This document shows positions 24,532 through 33,681 of a stretch of DNA of 64,000 nucleotides, one piece after another; position 1 is the first letter of the stretch, and every line of letters starts with the position of its first letter. The position numbers and the translations under genes were made by a program. The notes beneath the pieces are model-generated. The model worked only from the letters and a program-made list of their open reading frames with translations. It was not told where the DNA came from and made no database searches. This DNA comes from Puia dinghuensis (GTDB taxonomy: Bacteria; Bacteroidota; Bacteroidia; Chitinophagales; Chitinophagaceae), in the NCBI GenBank assembly GCA_026225275.1, contig JAMFSL010000016.1, positions 1-64,000 on the forward strand. Direction: 5' to 3'.

Positions 24532-25725
24532 CTATATCGGCTGAAACACCCGCACATAATCCACAAACATCCGCTGCGGAAAAATCGTCGTATTGTCGGG
24601 CGGTCCGGGAAAATCACCACCCACCGCTACGTTGAAAATGAAAAAGAACGGCAGGTTGAAAGGATAAGTACCGCTCGTCACCTCGGAAATATTGCCATTG
24701 ACATATAGTTGATCGTCCACAAAGAACTGTACGCTGTCATGTTGCCAGAGCAGGCTGAATACGTGAAATTGCTGCGAAAAATCACCGGTAGAAAGAACGT
24801 AACCGTTGTTGTACGTCCCTTCCGACCCATCCGCCTGCTGCCAGTGCAACGAACCCAACACTTTACCGGGCGAGCTGCCTACCAGTTCCACGATATCCGT
24901 CTCCCCACAACCGGGCCAGGGCACCGAATTGATATTCGAACCCAGCATCCACAGCGCCGGCCACATACCATGCGCCACCGGCAGTTTGGCCCGGATGTCG
25001 ATCCTTCCGTATGTAAACTGCTGGACACCTTCGGTCTTGATACGGGCCGAAGTATAATTGCTCCCCTGATATGACTCCTGGTCCGCTTCAATGATCAGGT
25101 TGCCGGCAGATACAAAAACATTATTGATACGCGACGTATAATACTCCAGTTCCTGGTTACCCCAGCCATTGTTGTTCCCGATATCGAAGGTCCAGTTCTG
25201 GGGATTCAATGTGTTGCCGCTGAATTCATCGCTCCACGCAAGCTGATAGCCGGGATAGCTGGTCGGTGTAGTATAGCCGGTCGTGTCGGTCGGCAGATAA
25301 CCCAGATCCGAATTGACGATGGTCGCTGTCGCCTGCGACGTTCCGATAGTGCAGTTGACCGGCGTACTCAGATTCAGGGAAAAAGTCTGGTTGGCCTGCC
25401 GCAGGCTGTCCCCTGTCACCTGTACATCGACATAGCTTTCCGTCTGGCCTGCAGGTATCGTCACCGTACCGGTCGCAGCGGTATAGTCGGTGCCCGCCTT
25501 TGCGGTGCCATCTGCGGTCGAATAGCTGACGGTGACGGACTGCTGACTCGCGGCGTTCAAGTCTATATAAAACCTGAACGGCCCTGTCTGGGCCGGCCGG
25601 TCCTGCGTCACACCACTGACGGACGCTGAAGGCTGATTGCCGGTGGGCGTAGCACTGCTCTTGGCACTCTTGGAGCAGGCCGCCATCCCCGTTACTAATA
25701 GGAGTATACAATAGGGTCTGATCAT
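24532..25725 (-). CDS. GH16 beta-glucanase lipoprotein with Calx-beta domain
   Basis: A 397-aa lipoprotein (lipobox MAAC after LLLVTG). Residues about 35-140 form a Calx-beta-type domain (TVSYSTADGTAKAGTDY, GTVTIPAGQTESYVDV). A GH16 catalytic domain follows, starting at YQLAWSDEFSG. The catalytic ExDxxE is Glu275-Thr-Asp277-Ile-Val-Glu280 in GCGETDIVELVG, without the extra bulge residue, as in laminarinase-type (beta-1,3-glucan) enzymes. HGMWPALWMLGS and FNVAVGGDFPG are further family blocks. It probably works at the cell surface, cutting beta-1,3-glucan for import by SusC/D. It lies 11 bp after the SusE-position gene. Confidence 0.93.
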   Translation of the reverse strand: MIRPYCILLLVTGMAACSKSAKSSATPTGNQPSASVSGVTQDRPAQTGPFRFYIDLNAASQQSVTVSYSTADGTAKAGTDYTAATGTVTIPAGQTESYVDVQVTGDSLRQANQTFSLNLSTPVNCTIGTSQATATIVNSDLGYLPTDTTGYTTPTSYPGYQLAWSDEFSGNTLNPQNWTFDIGNNNGWGNQELEYYTSRINNVFVSAGNLIIEADQESYQGSNYTSARIKTEGVQQFTYGRIDIRAKLPVAHGMWPALWMLGSNINSVPWPGCGETDIVELVGSSPGKVLGSLHWQQADGSEGTYNNGYVLSTGDFSQQFHVFSLLWQHDSVQFFVDDQLYVNGNISEVTSGTYPFNLPFFFIFNVAVGGDFPGPPDNTTIFPQRMFVDYVRVFQPI

Positions 25726-25736
25726 ATTGATTTTTT

Positions 25737-26615
25737 TTAAGGCACTTGTCCCAGTTCGATATTTGAAACGGTGACGCCGCCTGTTCCCAACGTTCCCGGG
25801 GAGATGCTCCCGGCCTTGATGAGAACGTATATGGTACCGCTAGTCGGAAAGGTGATCAGCCCGCTCGAAGCCCCGGTGCCCGCACAGTTGAGCGCAACGA
25901 CATTGTTGTTGAAAGGATTTACTCCGCAGCCGGAGTAGGTGTTTAGCGACCAGAGCTTATTATCGGAATAATCACTCCCCTGGGCAGGCACTGTCGTACC
26001 AAAATAGAACTCTATCCAGGAATTAACGGCGCCGCTGCCCTGGACATTGGCAGAGAATACATATCTGGTGCCGGCAGTGACCTGGACCGCCTGGTAGACC
26101 CCGCCATTAGAGCCGGCGGAAGTATTGGACAGGTTCAGCCCCTGGGGCGTAAAAGCGATGGTTGTCAACGTTCCACCCGGGTTCAGGATCGTCCAACCCG
26201 TACTGCTCGTCAGGGTGGGATTCACCAGCACATTGATAAGGGGGGCATTGCTGTCCACAGTAATCAGCTGAGACGCGGTATCATAGCCGCCATGCCCGAA
26301 TGCCGTCAGCGTTACCCGATAGACCCCAAGCGAATCGTAAAAGAGGGTGTCCGTCGCGGCACCCAGCAAAGGCCCGGTCCCCAGACCGGCATCCCATTCG
26401 AATTGAAAGACACCACTCGTATTGGCCGTGGCTACCCACGTATTGGCCTTGCCGGCCAGCGGCGCTACGGTGAAACTGGCGGTAGGCACAAGCCCGAGGG
26501 TATCCGATTTCTTATCCGGCGTACAACCGCTGAGGGAGGCCGTAGCCGCCACCACCAGGGCCAGCGCAGTCCCCATAACTACCCTGTTGAATATCGTTGA
26601 AAATGCTGCTCGCAT
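25737..26615 (-). CDS. PUL surface glycan-binding lipoprotein, SusE position, PKD plus CBM-like
   Basis: A 292-aa lipoprotein (lipobox LSGC-T, followed by PDKKSD with an acidic residue near the Cys). Residues about 42-120 form a PKD-like domain (TASFTVAPLAGK, QFEWDAGLG, YRVTLTAFGHGGYDT). The C-terminal half (LINVLVNPTLTSSTGW to SNIELGQVP) resembles the jelly-roll carbohydrate-binding modules found in such proteins. By position, just after SusD, it is the SusE/SGBP-B equivalent and would hold beta-glucan at the surface. No catalytic residues are visible. Binding is inferred from position and fold pattern only. Confidence 0.78.
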   Translation of the reverse strand: MRAAFSTIFNRVVMGTALALVVAATASLSGCTPDKKSDTLGLVPTASFTVAPLAGKANTWVATANTSGVFQFEWDAGLGTGPLLGAATDTLFYDSLGVYRVTLTAFGHGGYDTASQLITVDSNAPLINVLVNPTLTSSTGWTILNPGGTLTTIAFTPQGLNLSNTSAGSNGGVYQAVQVTAGTRYVFSANVQGSGAVNSWIEFYFGTTVPAQGSDYSDNKLWSLNTYSGCGVNPFNNNVVALNCAGTGASSGLITFPTSGTIYVLIKAGSISPGTLGTGGVTVSNIELGQVP

Positions 26616-26668
26616 ATGGCTATTAGTTTTGTGTTTGATAAGTATTATCGCAATCGTTTTGTTGTTGG

Positions 26669-28186
26669 TTAATTATATCCTGGGTTTTGTACCAGCTTGG
26701 TATTGTTTAACTCCTGCAACGGAATAGGCAACACTTCGTTCTTATTGGCCGTGAATCCCTTCGAAGCCAGCACCGTGGCCGCCTGCCCTGTCCGCACCAG
26801 GTCGAAGAAGCGCGAACCTTCAGTCGCCAGTTCCAGCCGTCGCTCGTTATAGATGTTCGTAAGCGTCGCCGGAACAGAGGGCAATCCCACCCGCGCCCGG
26901 ACTGCATCCAGGTAATTCTGGGCAGTCTTGCCGGAAGGAGAAGTTCCGCCGCCCTTCACCAGTGCTTCCGCTTCCAGCAGATAGGTGTCCGCCAGCCGGA
27001 TCTCTATCTCGTCATTCGTCCAGTTCAGGGGAATGACACCGACGGTGCTCTGGTAAGCAGCGAGCGGCGCAAACTTGGCCACGAAATAACCGGTGCTCAG
27101 ATAACCAGGAACGTAGGAGCAGTACCCCGCCGCAACAAGGCTGTCCATATTGATGATCGTATAAGGATAACGGGGATCGTTTTGCATCGCCGCCACCAGG
27201 TCCTTAGTGACGGGATTGAACCCATATCCCGCTGTATTCGATTCGTATACCGGTCCGGTATAACTGCGTGCCCCGACCATCTGTACGCCTACATTGCCTA
27301 CGTCATCGTTGAAGTTGCTCCAGGTCAATCCCGCAGCAGACGTATGAACAATCTCGAAAACGGATTCGGAATTGAATTTGTTCGTCGGAGTGAAAATGTC
27401 GCCAAAATTAGGCAGCAGACTGTAGTTGGGCGAAGTATTCACGGAATCGAGGTGGGCCGCAGCCTCTGTCATCCTCGCCGTATTGTTCTCATAAATGATC
27501 GCCTTGCCCAGCAGTGCCTGCGCAGCGCCTTTGGTGGCCCGGCCGCCGTCTGTCGCAACATTTATCGTGGCAGGCAGATTGGGGATAGCCGCACCCAGAT
27601 CGGCCTCGATCTGCGCATAGACGTCCGCCGGTTTGACCTGCAACTCTGTATAAAATTGATTCTGCTGCAGCACTGTCAGGATCAGGGGAATATTACCAAA
27701 TTCCCTTACCAGGTCGAAATAGTAGTAAGCCCGCAGAAAATGCATCTCCGCGGTGTACTGGGCCAGCAAAGAGGAAGCCAGACCCGGAACGGTCGGCAAT
27801 GCCTCGAGCATCGTGTTCACCCGGAAAATTCCTGTATAGTTGCGGCTCCAGAGATCCGGCGGGACATTGGGCGTAGCCGCCGCCAGCGTGAAGGTATTGA
27901 TGGCCTGGATACCCGGATTATCTGAAGTTCCGCCGCCACCGGAATAACAATCGTCTGAACCGGCGTTGAAAATGACCATCTTGGGGCAATAGGAACTAAC
28001 CGTCGTCCATGACAATGGGTTGTAGGCGGCGACGATCCCGTTCAACGCCTCGGCAGGATTCTGGTAATAATCTGATTGCAGCACAGTACCCTGTGGATTG
28101 GGATTGAGGAAGCTTTTCTTACAGGCGACCATACTGGCTAGTAAGCCTGCAAAAAGAGAGAGACATATGATAATTCTTTTTTTCAT
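26669..28186 (-). CDS. SusD/RagB family nutrient-binding lipoprotein
   Basis: A 505-aa outer-membrane lipoprotein that forms the lid of the SusC channel. The lipobox is MVAC-KK, followed by the typical SFLNPNPQGTVLQSDYY. The TPR-like helices include AQYTAEMHFLRAYYYFDLVREFGNIPLI, the strongest SusD signature. The C terminus has LEAEALVKGG, YLDAVRARVGL, IYNERRLELATEGSRFFDLVR and a final LVQNPGYN. Glycan-contacting residues cannot be chosen by eye. It lies 20 bp downstream of susC, and the pair would import beta-glucan oligosaccharides with TonB energy. Confidence 0.95.
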   Translation of the reverse strand: MKKRIIICLSLFAGLLASMVACKKSFLNPNPQGTVLQSDYYQNPAEALNGIVAAYNPLSWTTVSSYCPKMVIFNAGSDDCYSGGGGTSDNPGIQAINTFTLAAATPNVPPDLWSRNYTGIFRVNTMLEALPTVPGLASSLLAQYTAEMHFLRAYYYFDLVREFGNIPLILTVLQQNQFYTELQVKPADVYAQIEADLGAAIPNLPATINVATDGGRATKGAAQALLGKAIIYENNTARMTEAAAHLDSVNTSPNYSLLPNFGDIFTPTNKFNSESVFEIVHTSAAGLTWSNFNDDVGNVGVQMVGARSYTGPVYESNTAGYGFNPVTKDLVAAMQNDPRYPYTIINMDSLVAAGYCSYVPGYLSTGYFVAKFAPLAAYQSTVGVIPLNWTNDEIEIRLADTYLLEAEALVKGGGTSPSGKTAQNYLDAVRARVGLPSVPATLTNIYNERRLELATEGSRFFDLVRTGQAATVLASKGFTANKNEVLPIPLQELNNTKLVQNPGYN

Positions 28187-28206
28187 ACAATTGAAAGTTT
28201 TAATCG

Positions 28207-31200
28207 TTAGAATCCGATGCTTAAGCCAGCTACATAAGTGCGCGCCTGAGGATAAATGCCCTCGTCGATACCATAGTTGGTGGTACCACCGCCGATCTCA
28301 GGATCATAGCCATCGTATTTGGTGAAGGTGAACAGGTTATACCCGCTGACATAGATCCTGACTTTCTGCAAGCCGAAATGATTCATCAGGTGCTGAGGCA
28401 GCGTGTAGCCGAGCTGCAGGTTCTTGATCCGGAAATAAGCGCCGCTCTCGAGGTAAAAGGCCGACGGATTGGTAAAGTTGCCATTGGGATCCCCATCCAC
28501 CAGCCGGGGATAATCATTCGATGTTCCGGGACCCGTCCAGCGGCCCAGCGCCTTGGTCTGGTAATTGGCCTGGGCAATATCCAGTCGCCGTAAACCCTGC
28601 CAGATCTTGTTGCCGCCTGCACCCAGCCCAAACAGTACGATGTCGAATCCCTTGTAATCGACATTGATGGTCGCTCCATAGGACCAATGCGGAGTGGGAT
28701 CGCCAATAAAGGTCCGGTCATTGGCATCGATGGCTCCGCTGCCGTCAAGATCCGCAAATTTAAAGTCGCCCGGTTTCGCATTGGGCTGGATCAGCTGACC
28801 GCTCTTATTGGTGTAGCTGTTGATCTGCTGCTGATTCTGGAAGATGCCGAGGGTCTTGAACCCATAGAAGGAGTTGAACGCATGGCCCGGAGTCGTCCGG
28901 TCCAATTCATATGCACTGCCTACCAGCGTAGTCGGACCTACCAGGTAAGGCTGTACGCCTAAATACGTTACCTGGTTCTTCAGATACGAGACGTTACCAC
29001 TTACACTCAGCTTAACCTGACCGATCGTCTTTTTATAGTTGACGCCCAATTCGACACCCTTGTTCCACATGTCGGCAATATTGCCATAGGGTTCACCGGA
29101 TACCCCGACATACAACGGCAGCTGTTCCTGCAAAAGCATCCCGGTAGTCTTTTTGTCATAGAGATCGAACGCTACGCTGAAATCATCGAACAGCACGGCG
29201 TCGAAGCCACCATTGATCTGCGTCGTCTGTTCCCATTTCAGTTTGGGGTTGGGTGGTGCATTAGGGCTGTAACCCTGCTCATAGGTGTTACCAAAAGTAT
29301 AATTGCGACCGCCGCTGATCGTTGACTCATATGCGAAATCCAGGAGATTATCATTCCCCGTCACCCCATAGCTGACGCGCAGCTTGAGGAAATTGACGAC
29401 TTTGTTCGTCGGCCAGAAGTTTTCCCGCGTCACTACCCAGCCTACTGAAGCACCGGGGAAATAACCATATTTATTGTCGGGCCCGAACCGGGAACTGCCA
29501 TCCCGCCGGATCTGCGCAGTTAACAAATACCGTTGGTCATAGTCATAAGTGACCCGCGCAAAGTCCGAGGCCACCATGTGGTCGACATTATTGGACCCAT
29601 TGGCCACTTTATCGGCATTCGGAAGCCCTCCGACATAACCCAGCGAAGCCTGGCTCAGACTGGACACCGGTTCATACTGGAAAGTGCCATTGATGCCATA
29701 ACCACTGTTCTTCCAGGCCTCGGTTCCGACCAGCGCCATAAAATGATGCATCCCTATACTACGGGTATAGGAGGCCGTATTGCTCCAGTCATAAATCCAG
29801 ACCTGGTCAGATTCCTGGTAGTAAGAGGTGATCGGGTTGGAAGTCGAGCCATTGAGATAATAGATCGGCGTAAAGCTGGTATTGCCATACCAGGACAATT
29901 TCGTTCCTATGGAAGATCTGACCTCCAGCCCCGGGATCGGCTGCACCGAAACATAGGCATTGCTGACCAGGTTATTCGACCAGCTATAGCTGTTCGCCTT
30001 CTGGGATGCTATATACGCCAGCGGATTGGTTTCTTCCTGCCCGACATAGTTGGATATGGCATAAGGCAACCCTGCTGCATTTCGCTCCACGGGCTCGGTA
30101 TTATAAATACTGGTGACATTGTTGAGAATAGTGGGATCTGTCATCAATACCGGGGTCAGCGGATCGAGGTTGATGGCCGAACTTAGCGGGCCGCCGAATA
30201 CACTGTTGACATTGCCCAGCCCTTCATTCTTGATGTAGGAATAGCCGATATTCTCGCCAAAGTGAAGCCAGGACTTGAGTTTGTGATCGCCGTTGACACG
30301 CGCAGTCAGCCTTTTGTACCAGGAGATGGGCGAGGCCACAATGCCGTTCTGATCGTAATATCCTATGGAAGCCCAGAAGGTAGACTTATCAGTGCCACCA
30401 CTGAGACTCAGTTGATGATTGTTTTCCAGGGCATGCCTGTCGAAGATCTGGGCCTGCCAGTCTGTTCCCTTACCCAATGACGCCGGATCGGAAAAAAGGA
30501 TCTGGCCGGTAGGATTGTCCTTTACGTCCGCCACCCATGACTCGTTACGTAAAGTGGCATATTGAGTGGAATTCAACAGATCCAGCGTTCTGGCCGGCGC
30601 CTGAGTACCGACATAGCCATTGTAGCCAACCCGCATCTCTCCGGCCTTGCCATGTTTCGTCGTCACCAGGATAACCCCGCTGGCCGCACGTGCTCCGTAA
30701 ATGGCCGCCGATGAAGCATCTTTCAACACTTCGATGGATTCGATGTCGTTGGGATTCAGATAGTCAAAGCCTCCGTCATCCAGCGGCACGCCATCCACGA
30801 CATACAAAGGGTCGCTGTTATTAATGGAGGTAATACCCCTGATCCGCACGGTCGGAGCCTCACCGGGCTGACCCGAACTGGCGGCGATAGTCACACCCGT
30901 CGTCCGGCCCTGCAAAGCATCCTCGATCCGCTGCACCGGCTGGTCTTGCAGATCGCTGGACTTCACACTCGAAATGGCCCCGGTGACGACGCTCTTCTTC
31001 TGTGTGCCGTAACCTACGACGACTACATCATTCAGTGATGTCGTCTGCCCTATCACCATCGTCAATTGAATAGCCGACCGCCCCTTCACTGTCACCTCCT
31101 TCTGTTCATAGCCGACCAATGAAAACACCAGCACGGCATTTTCATTATCTACCTGTATTTTGAAATTTCCATTCGCATCGGTCAGCGTGCCTTTGTTGCT

Positions 31201-31737
31201 GCCCTTCACCGTTATACTGACACCCTCCAGCGGAACGCCCTTGCTATCGACGATCTTACCTGTTACCGGAAGGGACATCGCACCCTGCCCTGAATGCACA
31301 AGGTCTTCCTGCCCCATCCCACCGGAAAGGTCCATCGCCGAGATCAGCCGCTTCAACTCGGCACTGCTGGAATAAATAACGTACGCCCTCGCTAATACCT
31401 TTTTATACTTAAGGTTATAGGGTTTCAGCAACTCGTCCAGGAATTCCTCGACAGTCTTGTACTTTTCAACGTCCATGACCAGCCTCACGCCCGGCAGTAT
31501 CCTGGACTCATAAATAAAATCTACATCAAAAGTTCTCCTGGCCTCCGCCAGCAGAATGGAAAAAGCACGCGCCTGGTCTTTCTGACCTTGTCCCGGTATG
31601 GACTGGACCTGATTAATATTGCCCTGCGCATAGGAGGCATAAAGAGCATTTTGTGAGTGAGCATTCATGAAGTTACTGCAGCCGAGGAAAAATAAAGCGA
31701 ATAGCAGTAGCCTACCTGCGAAGGTTTTTTTTCTCAT
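28207..31737 (-). CDS. SusC/RagA TonB-linked outer-membrane transporter with STN domain
   Basis: A 1176-aa TonB-dependent transporter. After the signal peptide come an STN (secretin/TonB short N-terminal) domain at about residues 60-125 (FDVDFIYESRILPGVRL) and a carboxypeptidase-regulatory-like domain at about 155-235 (GKIVDSKGVPLEGVSITVKG). A TonB box/plug follows (LNDVVVVGYGTQKKSVVTGA, SSAAIYGARAASGVILVTT), then the barrel ending in ARTYVAGLSIGF. The STN domain is the part that signals to a FecR anti-sigma factor, and the FecR/ECF sigma pair lies directly upstream. That supports substrate-responsive regulation by cell-surface signalling. susD follows after 20 bp. Confidence 0.96.
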   Translation of the reverse strand: MRKKTFAGRLLLFALFFLGCSNFMNAHSQNALYASYAQGNINQVQSIPGQGQKDQARAFSILLAEARRTFDVDFIYESRILPGVRLVMDVEKYKTVEEFLDELLKPYNLKYKKVLARAYVIYSSSAELKRLISAMDLSGGMGQEDLVHSGQGAMSLPVTGKIVDSKGVPLEGVSITVKGSNKGTLTDANGNFKIQVDNENAVLVFSLVGYEQKEVTVKGRSAIQLTMVIGQTTSLNDVVVVGYGTQKKSVVTGAISSVKSSDLQDQPVQRIEDALQGRTTGVTIAASSGQPGEAPTVRIRGITSINNSDPLYVVDGVPLDDGGFDYLNPNDIESIEVLKDASSAAIYGARAASGVILVTTKHGKAGEMRVGYNGYVGTQAPARTLDLLNSTQYATLRNESWVADVKDNPTGQILFSDPASLGKGTDWQAQIFDRHALENNHQLSLSGGTDKSTFWASIGYYDQNGIVASPISWYKRLTARVNGDHKLKSWLHFGENIGYSYIKNEGLGNVNSVFGGPLSSAINLDPLTPVLMTDPTILNNVTSIYNTEPVERNAAGLPYAISNYVGQEETNPLAYIASQKANSYSWSNNLVSNAYVSVQPIPGLEVRSSIGTKLSWYGNTSFTPIYYLNGSTSNPITSYYQESDQVWIYDWSNTASYTRSIGMHHFMALVGTEAWKNSGYGINGTFQYEPVSSLSQASLGYVGGLPNADKVANGSNNVDHMVASDFARVTYDYDQRYLLTAQIRRDGSSRFGPDNKYGYFPGASVGWVVTRENFWPTNKVVNFLKLRVSYGVTGNDNLLDFAYESTISGGRNYTFGNTYEQGYSPNAPPNPKLKWEQTTQINGGFDAVLFDDFSVAFDLYDKKTTGMLLQEQLPLYVGVSGEPYGNIADMWNKGVELGVNYKKTIGQVKLSVSGNVSYLKNQVTYLGVQPYLVGPTTLVGSAYELDRTTPGHAFNSFYGFKTLGIFQNQQQINSYTNKSGQLIQPNAKPGDFKFADLDGSGAIDANDRTFIGDPTPHWSYGATINVDYKGFDIVLFGLGAGGNKIWQGLRRLDIAQANYQTKALGRWTGPGTSNDYPRLVDGDPNGNFTNPSAFYLESGAYFRIKNLQLGYTLPQHLMNHFGLQKVRIYVSGYNLFTFTKYDGYDPEIGGGTTNYGIDEGIYPQARTYVAGLSIGF

Positions 31738-31803
31738 ATAGCGTTTTTTAAGCTTATCGTGTAGTTAACGGGTTAATAAGATATGTTTACGACGGTCTAT
31801 TGA

Positions 31804-32742
31804 TCAATGTTTCGTTACATAAATGGTCTTGTCTCTGATCTGCATAGTATAATTCGTTGACGCCTGCAGTACCTTCAACAGATCCTGCAATCCCGGCATC
31901 CGCAAATCACCCGATATCGGAAATGCAAGCATACTGGAGTCCTCCACTACCATGTCATATCCGTATGTATCCTGTATCATGCGGGCAATCTCGCCCAGGG
32001 AAGTATTATCAAAATGGAACTCATGCCTTGTCCAGCCCGAACGGGCGGCTATGGCCTTGTCTTCATTCACCTTCGTTTGCAGATCCTCATCGACTTCAGC
32101 TACCTGACCAGGCCGCATGACCAATGCTGCCTTCTTCTCGAGTACAGAGGTGATAACACCGTTCATAGACAACCGTACTTTACCCTCTTCCAGCGAAACT
32201 ACTGCACTCTGCCGGCGGGCGTTGACATTGAATTTGGTGCCCAGAACCTCCACATCTACCTGCTTCGTGTGAACGACGAATTTGCGGACAGTAGACGGCT
32301 GCTTTTGCACCTGAAAATAGGCCTCCCCTTCCAGCCACACCTGGCGACCTCCGGACTCGGTCCACTGCTGGGGTATCCGCATGGAAGAATTGGCATTCAG
32401 GATCACTACCGAACTATCAGGTAAAAGGATATTTTTGGTCTCCCCATAACCGGTTCTGATCTCGGAAAATTCCGGATGCCCGGTGCGTGTCCCTATCCAC
32501 CAGATGCCGACGGCAACGATGGAGACGCAGGCTGCCGCAGCCAGGGCCCGCCCCCAGCGAAAGGACCGGGTGTCGGTCACTTCACTACCGATAACCGGTA
32601 CCGGAGATATTTCCCGCTGACGAATCGCTTCTTCAACCGCCTTCCAATTCTCTTCCTGCAGTCGCCCATCCACAGGCAAACGGCGAAAGCCGAAAGGCAA
32701 CCCATCCTTCTCCTCCTGATTATCCCTGGAAAAATCGTCCAT
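31804..32742 (-). CDS. FecR-family anti-sigma factor
   Basis: A 312-aa inner-membrane regulator. The cytosolic N-terminal third binds the sigma factor, and a single transmembrane helix (ALAAAACVSIVAVGIWWIG) lies at about residues 68-87. The periplasmic FecR domain follows (ILLPDSSVVILNANSSMRIP, VWLEGEAYFQVQ, VEVLGTKFNVNARR). The C-terminal domain (FDNTSLGEIARMIQDTYGYD, YTMQIRDKTIYVTKH) is the DUF4974 type that contacts the STN domain of SusC-like transporters. It lies 93 bp downstream of the ECF sigma gene and 66 bp upstream of susC. It presumably releases the sigma factor when SusC senses glucan. Confidence 0.95.
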   Translation of the reverse strand: MDDFSRDNQEEKDGLPFGFRRLPVDGRLQEENWKAVEEAIRQREISPVPVIGSEVTDTRSFRWGRALAAAACVSIVAVGIWWIGTRTGHPEFSEIRTGYGETKNILLPDSSVVILNANSSMRIPQQWTESGGRQVWLEGEAYFQVQKQPSTVRKFVVHTKQVDVEVLGTKFNVNARRQSAVVSLEEGKVRLSMNGVITSVLEKKAALVMRPGQVAEVDEDLQTKVNEDKAIAARSGWTRHEFHFDNTSLGEIARMIQDTYGYDMVVEDSSMLAFPISGDLRMPGLQDLLKVLQASTNYTMQIRDKTIYVTKH

Positions 32743-32835
32743 GTAGCTCTTTTACTAACTAAGACACATCAGTCAGACTTACATACTCTCTTTTTTTAAA
32801 AAAAGTTTACCCGGAGCCGCGGAAGCGGCACATTC

Positions 32836-33441
32836 TTATGTTTTGCAGGCCAGGTAAATGGCTGAGAGAGAAAGTAATACGGTTAAAAGATTGGCTTGCC
32901 GCAATTTCTGCAAAGCCTTTTGCGTAAGATTTAACACAGATTGATAATGAATGCCCATCACTTCCGCTATCTGTGCATAGTCCATCTCTTCAAAATAATG
33001 CAGGTAGATCACTTCCTTTTGCCGCTTAGGCAATTCATTCAGTAAGGCAGTAATTTTCGTTTGGAGGGAAAGATATTCTTCATTCCGGACCACGATCTCT
33101 TCCGGCGAAAAATCGATATCAGGCTTGGGTAATGCTCCGATCCGCAACTCCCGCAGTTGAAGGTTGCGCAATTGGTTGAGGATCTGACGGCGAAGTGCCG
33201 TAAAAAAATAGGGCTTGACTTTTCGCAGCGTACCGATCACTTCCCGTTTGACCCAGATCTTCACAAAAAGTTCCTGTACTGCATCGTCGGCCAGTTCACT
33301 GTCTTGCAATAACTTGAGAGCATAGTCGTATAACCCCTCGAACAGCTCGCCATGAATCCGGCGAAAAGCATGGGTATCACCTTCCAGGGCCTGTAGCCAC
33401 CAGTCATATAACTGATCTGTATGCAACGGATTAATAGCCAT
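32836..33441 (-). CDS. ECF RNA polymerase sigma factor with hydrophobic C-terminal tail
   Basis: A 201-aa sigma-70-family ECF factor of the FecI-like Bacteroidota group. Region 2 includes YDYALKLLQDSELADDAVQE and LFVKIWVKRE, and region 4 includes LPKRQKEVIYLHYFEEMDYAQ and IAEVMGIHYQSVLNLTQKAL. It ends with a strongly hydrophobic segment (LLTVLLSLSAIYLACKT) after the last basic helix, which could pack against a partner or insert in the membrane. It probably activates the susC operon and perhaps fecR once FecR releases it. A perfect -7 box lies about 90 bp upstream, in the gap shared with divergent grpE. Confidence 0.93.
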   Translation of the reverse strand: MAINPLHTDQLYDWWLQALEGDTHAFRRIHGELFEGLYDYALKLLQDSELADDAVQELFVKIWVKREVIGTLRKVKPYFFTALRRQILNQLRNLQLRELRIGALPKPDIDFSPEEIVVRNEEYLSLQTKITALLNELPKRQKEVIYLHYFEEMDYAQIAEVMGIHYQSVLNLTQKALQKLRQANLLTVLLSLSAIYLACKT

Positions 33442-33529
33442 TTAGTTATTGAACGGACACTTTTTCTCAGTCTTTTGTGTGACCCTCTGTTGCAGGTGGC
33501 GGAAAACGCTGACGCTAAAAATTATCGTG

Positions 33530-33537
33530 CAAAATTA
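33530..33537 (-). promoter_or_regulatory. -7 promoter box for the ECF sigma gene
   Basis: Minus-strand TAATTTTG (33537-33530) matches TAnnTTTG and would give a leader of about 80 nt before the sigma ATG. No TTTG -33 element is visible at the right distance, so this is a weaker call than the grpE promoter in the same gap. Confidence 0.4.
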
Positions 33538-33634
33538 GCTCTAAACTACAATTCATTCAGCTAAATTTACCGCAACCGGTTGCAGACCTTGTCAGCAAAC
33601 AGGTTTTTTCAGGACAATTTGTCTCAACTTTCTG

Positions 33635-33665
33635 CTTGGCAGGAATATTGACAAGTGTACCTTTG
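33635..33665 (+). promoter_or_regulatory. Bacteroidota-type promoter for grpE-dnaJ
   Basis: CTTG at 33635-33638 (one base from TTTG), a 19-bp spacer and a perfect TACCTTTG at 33658-33665. The grpE ATG at 33682 lies 17 bp beyond, close to the geometry of the gatC and DUF2795 promoters. No CIRCE-like inverted repeat (heat-shock operator) was seen in the gap. Confidence 0.65.
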
Positions 33666-33681
33666 TGCCAATTTTATGTAT

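Noticed and set aside
24492-24620. 43-codon upstream extension of the GH30 gene
   Set aside because: It lacks a signal peptide and overlaps the end of the GH16 gene; the ATG at 24491 gives a clean lipoprotein signal.
33442-33675. Heat-shock operator (CIRCE) upstream of grpE
   Set aside because: I looked for the TTAGCACTC-N9-GAGTGCTAA inverted repeat and did not see it.
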